NCBI RefSeq assembly: GCF_947378715.1
Contig: NZ_CANCLE010000159.1
Location: 1-8,810, forward strand
Origin: Phenylobacterium aquaticum
Lineage (GTDB): Bacteria > Pseudomonadota > Alphaproteobacteria > Caulobacterales > Caulobacteraceae
DNA length: 8,810 nucleotides
Reading direction: 5' to 3'
The notes under the pieces were generated by a model, which saw nothing but the letters and a program-made list of their open reading frames with translations, did no database searches and was not told the DNA's origin. This document shows positions 1-6,242 of the stretch, one piece after another. The translations under genes and the position numbers were made by a program. Within the stretch, counting starts at the first letter, position 1; every line of letters starts with the position of its first letter.

Positions 1-555
1 CGCATGCTGAAGGGGCTGGGCGTGCGCCTGGGGGCCTTCTCGATCTATCTGCCCGCCCTGCTGAAGCCGCCGGCCATGAGCTTCGCCCAGGGCATTGTCG
101 GCAAGGCCTGGCGGCCGCCGACCGACCGGCTGTCGATCCTGCCTGATCCCCCGCCCACCGCCGCCCAGCTGGCCGCCTTCGGCCTGCGCGCCGTGGGACG
201 GCATGCGGCGCCGGTCGAGGCCCTGGAACGGCTCAACGACCTGCTCCGCGTCACCACCAAGGGCCAGGCCATGCTGCTGTCGGACGAGGCCCGAACGGGC
301 CTGGGCTGGAGCGAGACCGAGGCCCGCGAGATCCTCAAGGCCCTGGGCTTCGTCCCCGCCGCCCGGACCGCGCCGGGCGAGCCCAGCGCCTGGCGTCGCC
401 GCAATGACCGCCCCGAGGCCGACCACGAACACAAGCCCCCAGCGTCGCCCTTCGCGGCGCTGGCGGCCCTGAAGCCCTCGTCGCCCCCGGCCCCGCTCCA
501 GGCGCGCCGCTCCAAGCGCCGTCGCGCGCCGCGCAAGCCGGAGGTGAGCGGATGA
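1..555 (+). CDS. SUV3-like DEAD/DEAH-box helicase, C-terminal end (5' partial)
   Basis: The reading frame is open from base 1 to the TGA at 553-555, so only the last 184 codons are present and the helicase motor domains lie outside the window. The opening residues GVRLGAFSIYLPALLKP resemble the conserved segment just after the helicase core of the alphaproteobacterial SUV3-like helicases, as I recall that family. The last 60 or so residues are low-complexity, rich in Pro, Ala and Arg, and end in a strongly basic tail (RRSKRRRAPRKP) suited to nucleic-acid contact. In many alphaproteobacteria such a helicase gene sits just upstream of the S4-domain gene, as here, which supports the call. The specific substrate (RNA or DNA) cannot be told from this fragment. 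The family call rests on the short motif plus gene order. Confidence 0.72.
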   Translation, partial: RMLKGLGVRLGAFSIYLPALLKPPAMSFAQGIVGKAWRPPTDRLSILPDPPPTAAQLAAFGLRAVGRHAAPVEALERLNDLLRVTTKGQAMLLSDEARTGLGWSETEAREILKALGFVPAARTAPGEPSAWRRRNDRPEADHEHKPPASPFAALAALKPSSPPAPLQARRSKRRRAPRKPEVSG

Positions 556-600
556 TCCGCGTTCGAAATACGGCCGCGCCGAGGGCCAAGCTCGGACTGG

Positions 601-742
601 TTGCTCCCCTCTTGGGGGAGCTCCCGGCCGCTTGGCCGGGTGAGGGGGACTTTGATGGTCCTTTTGGGCGGTTCGCAGGTCAGCTGAGGGAGTCAAAGTC
701 CCCCTCAGGCCCTTCGGGCCAGCTCCCCCAGGAGGGGAGCAA
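601..742. repeat. 142-bp nested inverted repeat (REP/BIME-like intergenic element)
   Basis: Bases 601-622 pair with 721-742 at 21 of 22 positions, and 641-655 (TGAGGGGGACTTTGA) pair perfectly with 693-707. Between these blocks each arm carries its own small hairpin: 623-640 (7-bp stem, loop GCTT) on the left and 708-720 (5-bp stem, loop TTC) on the right. The outer blocks also fold on themselves (603-609 with 615-621; 722-728 with 734-740). The element is therefore two inverted copies of one hairpin-bearing module around a central spacer at 656-692. It fills the space between the helicase and S4 genes and could act as a transcription attenuator, an mRNA stabiliser or a mobile REP-like unit. 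No transposase is present in the window. Confidence 0.85.
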
Positions 743-765
743 CCGCGCTGCAGTCATACGCAATT

Positions 766-788
766 CCCCTCCCCGCAAGGGGGTAGGG
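766..788. repeat. GC-rich hairpin, probable second intergenic repeat
   Basis: A C-rich run (767-774) pairs with a G-rich run (779-788) around a GCAA tetraloop at 775-778, with a small bulge at 783-784. It lies 20 nt upstream of the S4-protein start codon. The wording is like short palindromic intergenic repeats I recall from Caulobacterales genomes, but copy number cannot be judged from one window. It may fold in the 5' leader of the S4 mRNA. Confidence 0.5.
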
Positions 789-808
789 CTTTCCTGGATG
801 AGCCGCGG

Positions 809-1087
809 ATGACCGACGAGGCCTGCCGCGCCGATGTCTGGCTGTGGCGCGCGCGGTTCTTCAAGACCCGCAGCCTCGCCGCCAAGTTCGTGGATGAGGG
901 CAAGGTGCGCCTGACCCGCGCCGGGACAGAGACCCGCATCGACAAGTGCGCGAGGCCGGTGAAGATCGGCGACCGCCTGGTCTTCGCGGTCGGGGGCCGG
1001 CTAATCGCCGTGACGGTGGAAGGGCTGGGCGACCGCCGCGGCCCTCCGGCGGAAGCGCGGGGGCTTTACGCGGCGCTGGAGGGGTAA
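809..1087 (+). CDS. S4-domain RNA-binding protein, Hsp15-like
   Basis: This 92-aa protein has an N-terminal S4 RNA-binding domain at about residues 7-55, with RADVWLWRARFFKTRSLAAK matching the RLDKWLW.ARF.KTR.LA pattern of E. coli Hsp15 (HslR). The tail RRGPPAEARGLYAALE matches the Hsp15 tail RRPASEAALLYEE. Known Hsp15 binds 50S subunits that carry a stalled nascent chain and peptidyl-tRNA and helps recycle them; a similar cytoplasmic role is inferred here. The ATG at 809 is the first usable start, since the frame has no upstream ATG before a stop. There is no strong Shine-Dalgarno site, only GGATGAG nearby. The protein is shorter than E. coli Hsp15 (about 133 aa) because it lacks the basic C-terminal extension, as is usual for alphaproteobacterial members. 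Confidence 0.85.
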   Translation: MTDEACRADVWLWRARFFKTRSLAAKFVDEGKVRLTRAGTETRIDKCARPVKIGDRLVFAVGGRLIAVTVEGLGDRRGPPAEARGLYAALEG

Positions 1088-1133
1088 GGCCCCTTGGCCC
1101 ATCCCCCAGCGCGGTCCACCATGGCCGCAAAGC

Positions 1134-1138
1134 GGGGA
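1134..1138 (+). promoter_or_regulatory. Ribosome binding site deciding the acylase start
   Basis: GGGGA sits 6 nt before the ATG at 1145. This favours 1145 over the in-frame ATGs at 1094 and 1121, which would also put a charged extension ahead of the signal peptide. Confidence 0.6.
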
Positions 1139-1144
1139 AACAAC

Positions 1145-3568
1145 ATGAAGCGCCTGGGTCTGATCACCTTCGCCATCGCCGTGGCCGCGAGCCGGGCCCT
1201 CGCCGCGCCGGCCACCGAGGCCCATGCGGTAGCGGGGCTGGAGAAGCCCGCCGAGATCCGGGTCGATCGCTGGGGCATTCCGCATATCTATGCGGGCAGC
1301 GTCCGCGACGCCTTCTTCCTGCAGGGCTACAATGTCGCTCGCGACCGGCTGTGGCAGGTCGACCTGTGGCGCAAGCGCGGCCTGGGCCTGCTGGCGAAGG
1401 ATTTCGGGCCCGACTACGTGGCCCAGGACCGGGCGGCGCGGCTGTTCCTCTATCGCGGCGACATGAAGGTCGAATGGGCCAGCTATGGTCCGGATGCGCG
1501 CAGTTCCACCGAAGCCTTCACAGCCGGGATCAACGCCTATGTCGGCGAGATCCGCGCCGGGACCCGGCCCTTGCCGATGGAGTTCAAGCTGGCCGGCAGC
1601 CAGCCGGACCTGTGGAGCCCCGACGATGTGGTTCGCATCCGCAGTCAGGGCCTGACCCGCAATGTCCCCAACGAGGTCGGCCGCGCCCACATCGCCTGCG
1701 CGGGCGGGCTGGAGGCGGCGAAGCTCTACAAGAACATAGAGCCTGCCTGGACGACCAAGATCCCCGAGGGGCTCGATCCCTGCGACATCCCTGCCAATGT
1801 GCTGGACGATTATCAGCGCGGCACGGCCGGGGTGAAGTTCTCTGGCCCGCCGGAAAGGCGCTCCGCCCTCGATGTTCCGCCGGAGGCCATCGGCTCCAAC
1901 AACTGGACCATCGCCGGCAGCCATACCGACACCGGCAGGCCGATCCTGGCCAATGACCCGCACCGCGAGCACAGCGTCCCGTCCCTGCGCTACATCGTGC
2001 AGTTGGAGGCGCCCGGCTTCTCGGTGATCGGCGCCGGCGAGCCCGCCCTGCCCGGCGTCTCGATCGGCCACAACGACACCTCGGCCTTCGGCCTGACCAT
2101 CTTCCCGGCCGACCAGGAGGATCTCTATGTCTATGAGACCAACCCCAAGGACCCCGACCTCTATCGCTATGGCCAGGGCTGGGAGCGGATGCGCACCGTG
2201 CGGGAAGCCCTGACCGTCAAGGGCGAGGCCAAGCCCCGGACCATAGTGCTGAAATTCACCCGCCATGGGCCGGTGATCCATGCCAGCCCCGACAAGCATC
2301 GCGCCTTCGCCCTGCGCTCGGTCTGGGCCGCGCCGGGGACCAGCGCCTATTTCGGGTCCACCGGCTATATGGGCGCCAAGAGCTGGGAGGCCTTCAAGGC
2401 CGCCTTGGAGCATTGGGGTTCGCCCTCGGTGAACCAGGTCTATGCCGACACCGCCGGCCATATCGGCTGGGTGGCGGCGGCTCGCGTGCCGAGGCGTCCG
2501 AACTGGGACGGCCTAACCCCCGTTCCCGGCGACGGCCGCTATGAATGGAACGGCTTCCTGAAGGCCGACGAACTGCCCAGCGCCGCCGACCCAGCCAAGG
2601 GCTGGATCGCCACGGCCAACGCCATGAACCTGCCCGACGGCTATCCCGTGGCCGAGCGCAAGGTCGGCTTCGAATGGACAAACGCCTCGCGCCTGACCCG
2701 GATCAGCGAGGTGCTGGCCGCCAATCCCAAGATCAGTATCGCCGACGCCATGGCCCTGCAGACCGACCCGACCAATGTCGGCGCCCGACCTGTGATCGCC
2801 CTTCTGGGCCCACTCTCCAGCGAGGACCGGCGGCTGAACGAGGCCCTGACCCTGCTGCGGGCCTGGAACCTGCGGACCGAGGCCAATAGCGCCGCGGCGG
2901 TGATCTATGAGGCCTGGGCCGGCAAGCACCTGGGCGGCGTCCTGATCGCCCGCACCGCCCCGGCCGCCGCACGGCCGATCCTGGGCCAGGGGGACATCGC
3001 CGCGGTCACCGCCTATCTGCAGCATCCTGACGCGGCCCTGGGCCCCGATCCGGCCGCCGCCCGCGACGCGGTGCTGCTGGATTCGCTGAGCGCCACCCTG
3101 GATGAGCTCGCCACCCGCATGGGGCCGGACCTGACCACCTGGAGCTGGGGCCGGCTGCATATGGCCGAGTTCCACCATGCGCTGACGCCCCTGGCCGGCC
3201 CCGCCCAGCGCGCGGCGATGAGCGCCGGCCCCGCCCCCATGGGCGGAACGGCCTTGTCGCCCATGGCCGCCACCTGGCGCGAGGATGACTTCCACCTGAC
3301 CGCCGGGGCCTCGTTCCGCATGGTCCTGGACGTGGGCGGCTGGGACAACAGCCGGGTGATCAACACCCCTGGCCAGTCCGGCGACCCCGACAGCCCGCAC
3401 TATCGCGACCTGTTCCCACTGTGGGTCTCCGGCCAATACGCGCCCTTGGTCTATTCACGCGCCGCCGTGGAGGCGGCGACGGAGCGGGTGATCACCCTGA
3501 CCCCCGCGCCTGCGCCGGCGCGCAAAGGCCTGCTCGACCTCATCCCAAGGCTGGGACGATCAGGCTGA
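1145..3568 (+). CDS. Penicillin acylase-family Ntn hydrolase (possible N-acyl-homoserine lactone acylase), exported
   Basis: The 807-aa precursor has a signal peptide (KR, hydrophobic core, likely cut after ALA at residue 20), so it should act in the periplasm. The alpha-chain motif DRWGIPHIYA is at 41-50. The beta chain should begin at Ser251 in GSNNW, by self-cleavage after Gly250, leaving Ser251 as N-terminal nucleophile. His273 (beta 23) occupies the position of PvdQ His-beta23. GHN is followed by Ile319 (beta 69), and Asn492 in ATANAMN is beta 242, matching the oxyanion Asn-beta241 of penicillin G acylase. All key residues are thus present and the enzyme looks intact. It should hydrolyse an amide-linked acyl or aryl-acyl group; the substrate is unknown. 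The ATG at 1145 was chosen because GGGGA (1134-1138) lies 6 nt upstream and the signal peptide begins there; an ATG at 1121 is the alternative. It follows the S4 gene by 57 nt. Confidence 0.88.
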   Translation: MKRLGLITFAIAVAASRALAAPATEAHAVAGLEKPAEIRVDRWGIPHIYAGSVRDAFFLQGYNVARDRLWQVDLWRKRGLGLLAKDFGPDYVAQDRAARLFLYRGDMKVEWASYGPDARSSTEAFTAGINAYVGEIRAGTRPLPMEFKLAGSQPDLWSPDDVVRIRSQGLTRNVPNEVGRAHIACAGGLEAAKLYKNIEPAWTTKIPEGLDPCDIPANVLDDYQRGTAGVKFSGPPERRSALDVPPEAIGSNNWTIAGSHTDTGRPILANDPHREHSVPSLRYIVQLEAPGFSVIGAGEPALPGVSIGHNDTSAFGLTIFPADQEDLYVYETNPKDPDLYRYGQGWERMRTVREALTVKGEAKPRTIVLKFTRHGPVIHASPDKHRAFALRSVWAAPGTSAYFGSTGYMGAKSWEAFKAALEHWGSPSVNQVYADTAGHIGWVAAARVPRRPNWDGLTPVPGDGRYEWNGFLKADELPSAADPAKGWIATANAMNLPDGYPVAERKVGFEWTNASRLTRISEVLAANPKISIADAMALQTDPTNVGARPVIALLGPLSSEDRRLNEALTLLRAWNLRTEANSAAAVIYEAWAGKHLGGVLIARTAPAAARPILGQGDIAAVTAYLQHPDAALGPDPAAARDAVLLDSLSATLDELATRMGPDLTTWSWGRLHMAEFHHALTPLAGPAQRAAMSAGPAPMGGTALSPMAATWREDDFHLTAGASFRMVLDVGGWDNSRVINTPGQSGDPDSPHYRDLFPLWVSGQYAPLVYSRAAVEAATERVITLTPAPAPARKGLLDLIPRLGRSG

Positions 3569-4307
3569 GGCAGGTCAGGCCGGCCTCGGCCTTGGCGAAC
3601 TCGCTGATCTCCAGCGCGACGGGGGCGTAGCCGGCCCGTGTCAGGCGCTCGAAGGTCCCGGGCGCGCCGGCCTGCGTGAACAGGGTCCCGGCAAGGCTGA
3701 GGGTGTTGGCGGCGAAAGGTTCGTCCTCTGCCACCTCAAGGATCGCGAAGCCCTCAAAGGCGGCGGGTTCCACCCAGGCCGGATTGACCAGCAGGCGGTC
3801 GGGGCCGAGCGCCGTGGCCGCCGTCTTCAGATGCAGGGCGCCGGGCACAGGCACGCCGATCACCGCATAGCCGTGCGGCGCGACGGCGGCCTCGAAGGCG
3901 GCGAGACCTTCCGGCGAAGTGCGGGTCGACAGGCCCACGAAAATCCGGCGCCCCACCACGAGCACGTCGCCGCCGTCCAGGGTTCCGGCCGCGAGGTCGA
4001 CCCGGGGGCGGTCGGCGGGCAGGAAGGGCGCGACCTGGGCGGCCTCCGGCCGGCGCGAGGCGGCGCCGGGACGGCAGACCAGGCTGAGTTCCGGCAGCAC
4101 CACCGCCACGTCCTCGACGAAGGCGCAGTCGGCCAGGAGGTCGTCGGCCGCCAGCACGGTCACCTGCCCGCCCGCCGCCGTCAGGGCGGCGGCGTAGGCT
4201 TCGTGCTGGACCAGAGCCAGGGCCATGTCGATGGGCGCGCGGCCGAGGTGGGTGCGCTCGCCGTCGGCCATGCGCGGGCTGAGCGCGCGCACGATCACCG
4301 GGATCAT
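3540..4307 (-). CDS. ddaH: Dimethylargininase (NG,NG-dimethylarginine dimethylaminohydrolase)
   Basis: This 255-aa protein matches the length of bacterial DDAH (254 aa in Pseudomonas aeruginosa). DDAH hydrolyses methylated arginines to citrulline and methylamines in the cytoplasm. Visible signatures are DCAFVEDVAVV (60-70, with Asp60, Glu65 and Asp66 at the P. aeruginosa substrate-binding positions as I recall them), GTLDGGDVLVVGRRIFVGLS (108-127, acidic residue Asp111), Arg129, LHLKT with His159, and Cys246 in GLTCLSL near the C terminus. The His/Cys pair is offset by three from PaDDAH His162/Cys249. A strong GGAGG (4319-4315) lies 7 nt before the ATG. The gene converges on the acylase gene and their last 29 bp overlap, so each mRNA would be antisense to the other's 3' end. 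Other amidinotransferase-fold enzymes are less likely given the LDGGDVL...VGLS.RT string. Confidence 0.88.
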   Translation of the reverse strand: MIPVIVRALSPRMADGERTHLGRAPIDMALALVQHEAYAAALTAAGGQVTVLAADDLLADCAFVEDVAVVLPELSLVCRPGAASRRPEAAQVAPFLPADRPRVDLAAGTLDGGDVLVVGRRIFVGLSTRTSPEGLAAFEAAVAPHGYAVIGVPVPGALHLKTAATALGPDRLLVNPAWVEPAAFEGFAILEVAEDEPFAANTLSLAGTLFTQAGAPGTFERLTRAGYAPVALEISEFAKAEAGLTCLSLIVPALG

Positions 4308-4314
4308 CAGGAAA

Positions 4315-4319
4315 CCTCC
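4315..4319 (-). promoter_or_regulatory. Ribosome binding site of ddaH
   Basis: The reverse strand reads GGAGG, 7 nt before the ATG at 4307. It fixes the ddaH start. Confidence 0.7.
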
Positions 4320-4377
4320 GCACCGGATGGCTATCAGGGCTTGCAGATATCTTCGGGTCGCGCGACGCCACCCGGCA

Positions 4378-4406
4378 TTGACATCGCGGCCCTGCGCCGT
4401 GAAAAC
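4378..4406 (+). promoter_or_regulatory. Candidate sigma-70-type promoter for fdxA
   Basis: A perfect TTGACA (4378-4383) is followed after 17 nt by GAAAAC (4401-4406), a weak -10 with 3 of 6 consensus bases. It lies in the 142-nt divergent spacer between ddaH and fdxA, about 44 nt upstream of the fdxA start. Weak -10 boxes are common in alphaproteobacteria. This was assigned by eye only. Confidence 0.4.
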
Positions 4407-4449
4407 CCGCGCCTTCCTAGGGAATTCCGCCCGGAGAAAGATCGCCGCG

Positions 4450-4791
4450 ATGACCTACATCGTCATGGACGCCTGCATCAAATGTAAGTTCATGGACTGC
4501 GTGGAGGTGTGTCCCGTGGACTGCTTCTACGAGGGCGAGAACTTCCTGGCGATCAATCCGGACGAATGCATCGACTGCGGCGTCTGCGAACCGGAATGCC
4601 CCGTCGACGCGATCAAGCCGGACACCGAGGACGACCCGGACGGCAAGTGGCTGCGGATCAATTCCGACTATGCCAAGGTCTGGCCGAACATCACCGTCAA
4701 GGGTGAGCCGCCGGCCGACCGCGAGGACTTCGAACGCGAGACCGGCAAGTTCGAAAAGTACTTCAGCGAGAAGCCCGGCGCCGGGTCTTGA
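4450..4791 (+). CDS. fdxA: Seven-iron ferredoxin FdxA ([3Fe-4S][4Fe-4S])
   Basis: This 113-aa soluble electron carrier has the cysteine pattern of Azotobacter-type seven-iron ferredoxins, shifted by one residue. Cys9, Cys17 and Cys50 should hold the [3Fe-4S] cluster. Cys21, Cys40, Cys43 and Cys46 should hold the [4Fe-4S] cluster. Cys12 and Cys25 match the free cysteines of the Azotobacter protein. The usual acidic, aromatic C-terminal extension follows (about 60-113). The ATG at 4450 is preceded by GGAGAAAG (4433-4440), and the MTYIV start is typical; the frame is open further upstream, but that part overlaps ddaH antisense and is not ferredoxin-like. FdxA genes lie just upstream of carD/cdnL in many alphaproteobacteria, as here. 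The redox partner is not evident from the window. Confidence 0.95.
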   Translation: MTYIVMDACIKCKFMDCVEVCPVDCFYEGENFLAINPDECIDCGVCEPECPVDAIKPDTEDDPDGKWLRINSDYAKVWPNITVKGEPPADREDFERETGKFEKYFSEKPGAGS

Positions 4792-5106
4792 GCCACAAGG
4801 CGTTGCGCGCCATTCCCCGGCCCTCGCGAGTCCGCGCCGGGGCAAGCCTTTCATTCGGCTGAATTTTATGCTAGTGTCTTAAGTGACATGGCGAAAGCGA
4901 GCACGCGCGCCCTGTCGTTTTTGCAGAAGAGCCGTTGCCGGCCGACGTACGCCTTCAAAAGGCGAAGGGTGTCTTAGAGGTCTATTCCGTTCTCCAAGCG
5001 AACAGCGCCGCGCAGGTCTTGCGGAGGGGCTGGTTTTGTCTTTGGAGCATCGAGTTGACAAGGCGTTGCGTAGGCGGGCCGGACGAGGTCGAAAGGACTT
5101 GAGCGA
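4792..5106 (+). other. 315-nt fdxA-cdnL intergenic region, probable cdnL leader
   Basis: No convincing gene lies here. It holds a 7-bp stem (4815-4821 with 4836-4842) without a real T-run, an AT-rich patch around TATGCTAG (4867-4874) that could be a -10 region, a perfect 6-bp hairpin (4950-4955 with 4959-4964), a TTGACA at 5055-5060 without a good -10, and AAGGA (5093-5097) 9 nt before the cdnL ATG. A 13-bp direct repeat brackets it (4795-4807 and 5058-5070). A GTG-started, arginine-rich 75-codon frame at 4883-5110 ends on the cdnL start codon but does not look like a protein. Confidence 0.55.
4795..5070 (+). repeat. 13-bp direct repeat bracketing the cdnL leader
   Basis: ACAAGGCGTTGCG occurs exactly at 4795-4807, four bases after the fdxA stop, and at 5058-5070, where it overlaps a TTGACA. 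The two copies are 263 bp apart. It may be a regulator site, the mark of an old duplication, or chance. Confidence 0.6.
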
Positions 5107-5616
5107 ATGAGCAAGAGCGGTCTGGAATTCTCGGTTGGCGATCACGTGGTCTATCCGGCCCATGGCGTAGGGCAGGTTCAAGGGATCGAAACTCAGGAAG
5201 TCGCCGGCTATTCGCTCGAAGTCTATGTGATCACGTTCGACCACGAGAAAATGACCCTGCGCGTCCCCACCGCCAAGGCGCGTGGCGCCGGCCTGCGCTC
5301 GCTGGCCGAAGGCAATGTGGTCAGCCAAGCCCTGACCACCCTGAAGGGCCGCGCCCGCGTGAAGCGCACCATGTGGTCGCGTCGCGCCCAGGAATATGAA
5401 GCCAAGATCAATTCCGGCGACCTGATCTCCATCGCCGAGGTGGTGCGCGATCTGCACCGCGCCGAGAACCAGCCGGAACAGTCCTATTCGGAGCGTCAAC
5501 TCTACGAATCGGCCCTGGACCGCATGGCCCGCGAAGTCGCCGCCATTGAGCGCATCGACCGCGACGCGGCCATCACCATCCTGAACAAGAGCCTGATCAA
5601 GGCCGTCGCGGCCTAA
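5107..5616 (+). CDS. cdnL: CdnL/CarD-family RNA polymerase-binding transcription regulator
   Basis: This 169-aa protein has an N-terminal CarD/TRCF-type RNA polymerase-interaction domain (about 1-70; FSVGDHVVYPAHGVGQV at 8-24) and a helical C-terminal domain (about 75-165). Trp90 in RTMWSRRAQEYEAKI is at the place of the CarD tryptophan that wedges into the upstream edge of the transcription bubble and stabilises the open promoter complex. CdnL homologues bind the RNA polymerase beta subunit and promote rRNA and growth-gene transcription. The protein ends in Ala-Val-Ala-Ala; as I recall, the terminal Ala-Ala of Caulobacter CdnL is needed for ClpXP turnover in starvation, so the same control is likely here. 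AAGGA lies 9 nt before the ATG and a strong terminator follows the stop. The fdxA-cdnL order is typical of alphaproteobacteria. Confidence 0.95.
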   Translation: MSKSGLEFSVGDHVVYPAHGVGQVQGIETQEVAGYSLEVYVITFDHEKMTLRVPTAKARGAGLRSLAEGNVVSQALTTLKGRARVKRTMWSRRAQEYEAKINSGDLISIAEVVRDLHRAENQPEQSYSERQLYESALDRMAREVAAIERIDRDAAITILNKSLIKAVAA

Positions 5617-5641
5617 GCCCGACAGACTTCGCTGATCATCG

Positions 5642-5670
5642 AAACGCCCGGTCGCGAGACCGGGCGTTTT
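5642..5670 (+). terminator. Intrinsic terminator after cdnL
   Basis: A perfect 12-bp stem (5642-5653 with 5658-5669) with a GCGA tetraloop is followed by a short T-run (5667-5670), 25 nt after the cdnL stop. It lies between two convergent genes, 13 nt from the GNAT stop, and its A/T-flanked stem could also stop transcription from the reverse strand. Confidence 0.88.
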
Positions 5671-5682
5671 GCGTTTGGGGCG

Positions 5683-6210
5683 TCACCCCAATTCCCGCGT
5701 CATCACCACCATGTCCGACAGCTCGGGCTTGGTCCCGTTCTCGAAGCGGATCTTGCCCGTCTCGCGAAAGCCCCAGCGGCCATAGGCGCCGTGGGCCCAG
5801 TCGGCGGCGGCCATGGCGTCGAGCCAGGCATAGGCCGCGCCCTCCGCCTTCGCCTCCTCCAGGGCGGCCTGGAGCAATCGCTCACCAAGGCCGCGACCGC
5901 GCGCCGGACCGAGCAGATAGATCCGCGCCAGTTCCGCCCCGCCCGGCCGCGCGGCGATCGGGTCGGGCGTGTCGAGGTTCATCAACAGGAAGCCGACCCC
6001 CGCGCCGTCGGCATGGGCGATCCAGACGCGGGTCCGGGGCTGAGCCAGGGCGGCGGCGAAGGCGGCGGCGCTGAAGGTCGCCAGATGTGCGGCATAGGCG
6101 GCGGGCTGGTCCCACAGGAAGGCGTAGGCCTCGGCATAGGCCGCCGGGCCGACGACGCCGAGCAAAGGCGCGTCCTCGGGTCCCGCCCGGCGGATCAGGG
6201 TCTGGCTCAT
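5683..6210 (-). CDS. GNAT-family N-acetyltransferase
   Basis: This 175-aa cytoplasmic protein has a GNAT fold. The acetyl-CoA pyrophosphate loop is clear: ARIYLLGPARGRGLGERLL at 95-113, with R-G-R-G-L-G at 104-109 fitting the Q/RxxGxG/A signature. The later motif with WLDAMAAADWAHGAYGRWGFRETG (about 129-152) is the usual motif B region, with an aromatic YGRWGF turn. The acceptor substrate cannot be deduced. The start at 6210 gives the typical MSQTLIRRAGPEDAPLL opening, although no good Shine-Dalgarno site precedes it. The gene begins 32 nt after the small membrane protein gene, so it may be the last gene of that reverse-strand run, and it stops next to the cdnL terminator. Confidence 0.9.
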   Translation of the reverse strand: MSQTLIRRAGPEDAPLLGVVGPAAYAEAYAFLWDQPAAYAAHLATFSAAAFAAALAQPRTRVWIAHADGAGVGFLLMNLDTPDPIAARPGGAELARIYLLGPARGRGLGERLLQAALEEAKAEGAAYAWLDAMAAADWAHGAYGRWGFRETGKIRFENGTKPELSDMVVMTRELG

Positions 6211-6242
6211 GACCCAAGCTTATGCGCAAAGCCCGGCTGCGG

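Noticed and set aside
552..812. 86-codon forward frame starting on the helicase stop (ATGA overlap)
   Set aside because: It is made almost wholly of the nested palindrome and second hairpin, and its protein is low-complexity Gly/Pro/Ser with no family resemblance.
946..1956. 336-codon forward frame across the S4 and acylase genes
   Set aside because: Arg/Gly/Pro-rich frame-shifted shadow of two real genes.
1001..2461. 486-codon reverse frame opposite the S4 and acylase genes
   Set aside because: It is antisense to a well-supported enzyme with all catalytic residues; long antisense frames are expected in high-GC DNA.
2513..3436. 307-codon reverse frame opposite the acylase gene
   Set aside because: Gly/Gln/Val-rich shadow of the acylase; no domain pattern.
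4225..4449. 75-codon N-terminal extension of the ferredoxin frame
   Set aside because: It overlaps the ddaH start antisense, lacks ferredoxin-like content, and the ATG at 4450 gives the exact family length and cysteine spacing.
3831..4487. 218-codon forward frame antisense to ddaH running into fdxA
   Set aside because: Shadow of ddaH; the DDAH motifs on the opposite strand are decisive.
4815..4842. Possible intrinsic terminator after fdxA
   Set aside because: Only a 7-bp stem with a 14-nt loop and no T-run; noted in the leader entry but not called.
4883..5110. 75-codon leader frame ending on the cdnL start
   Set aside because: GTG start without a Shine-Dalgarno site, Arg-rich composition typical of noise; kept only as a note in the leader entry.
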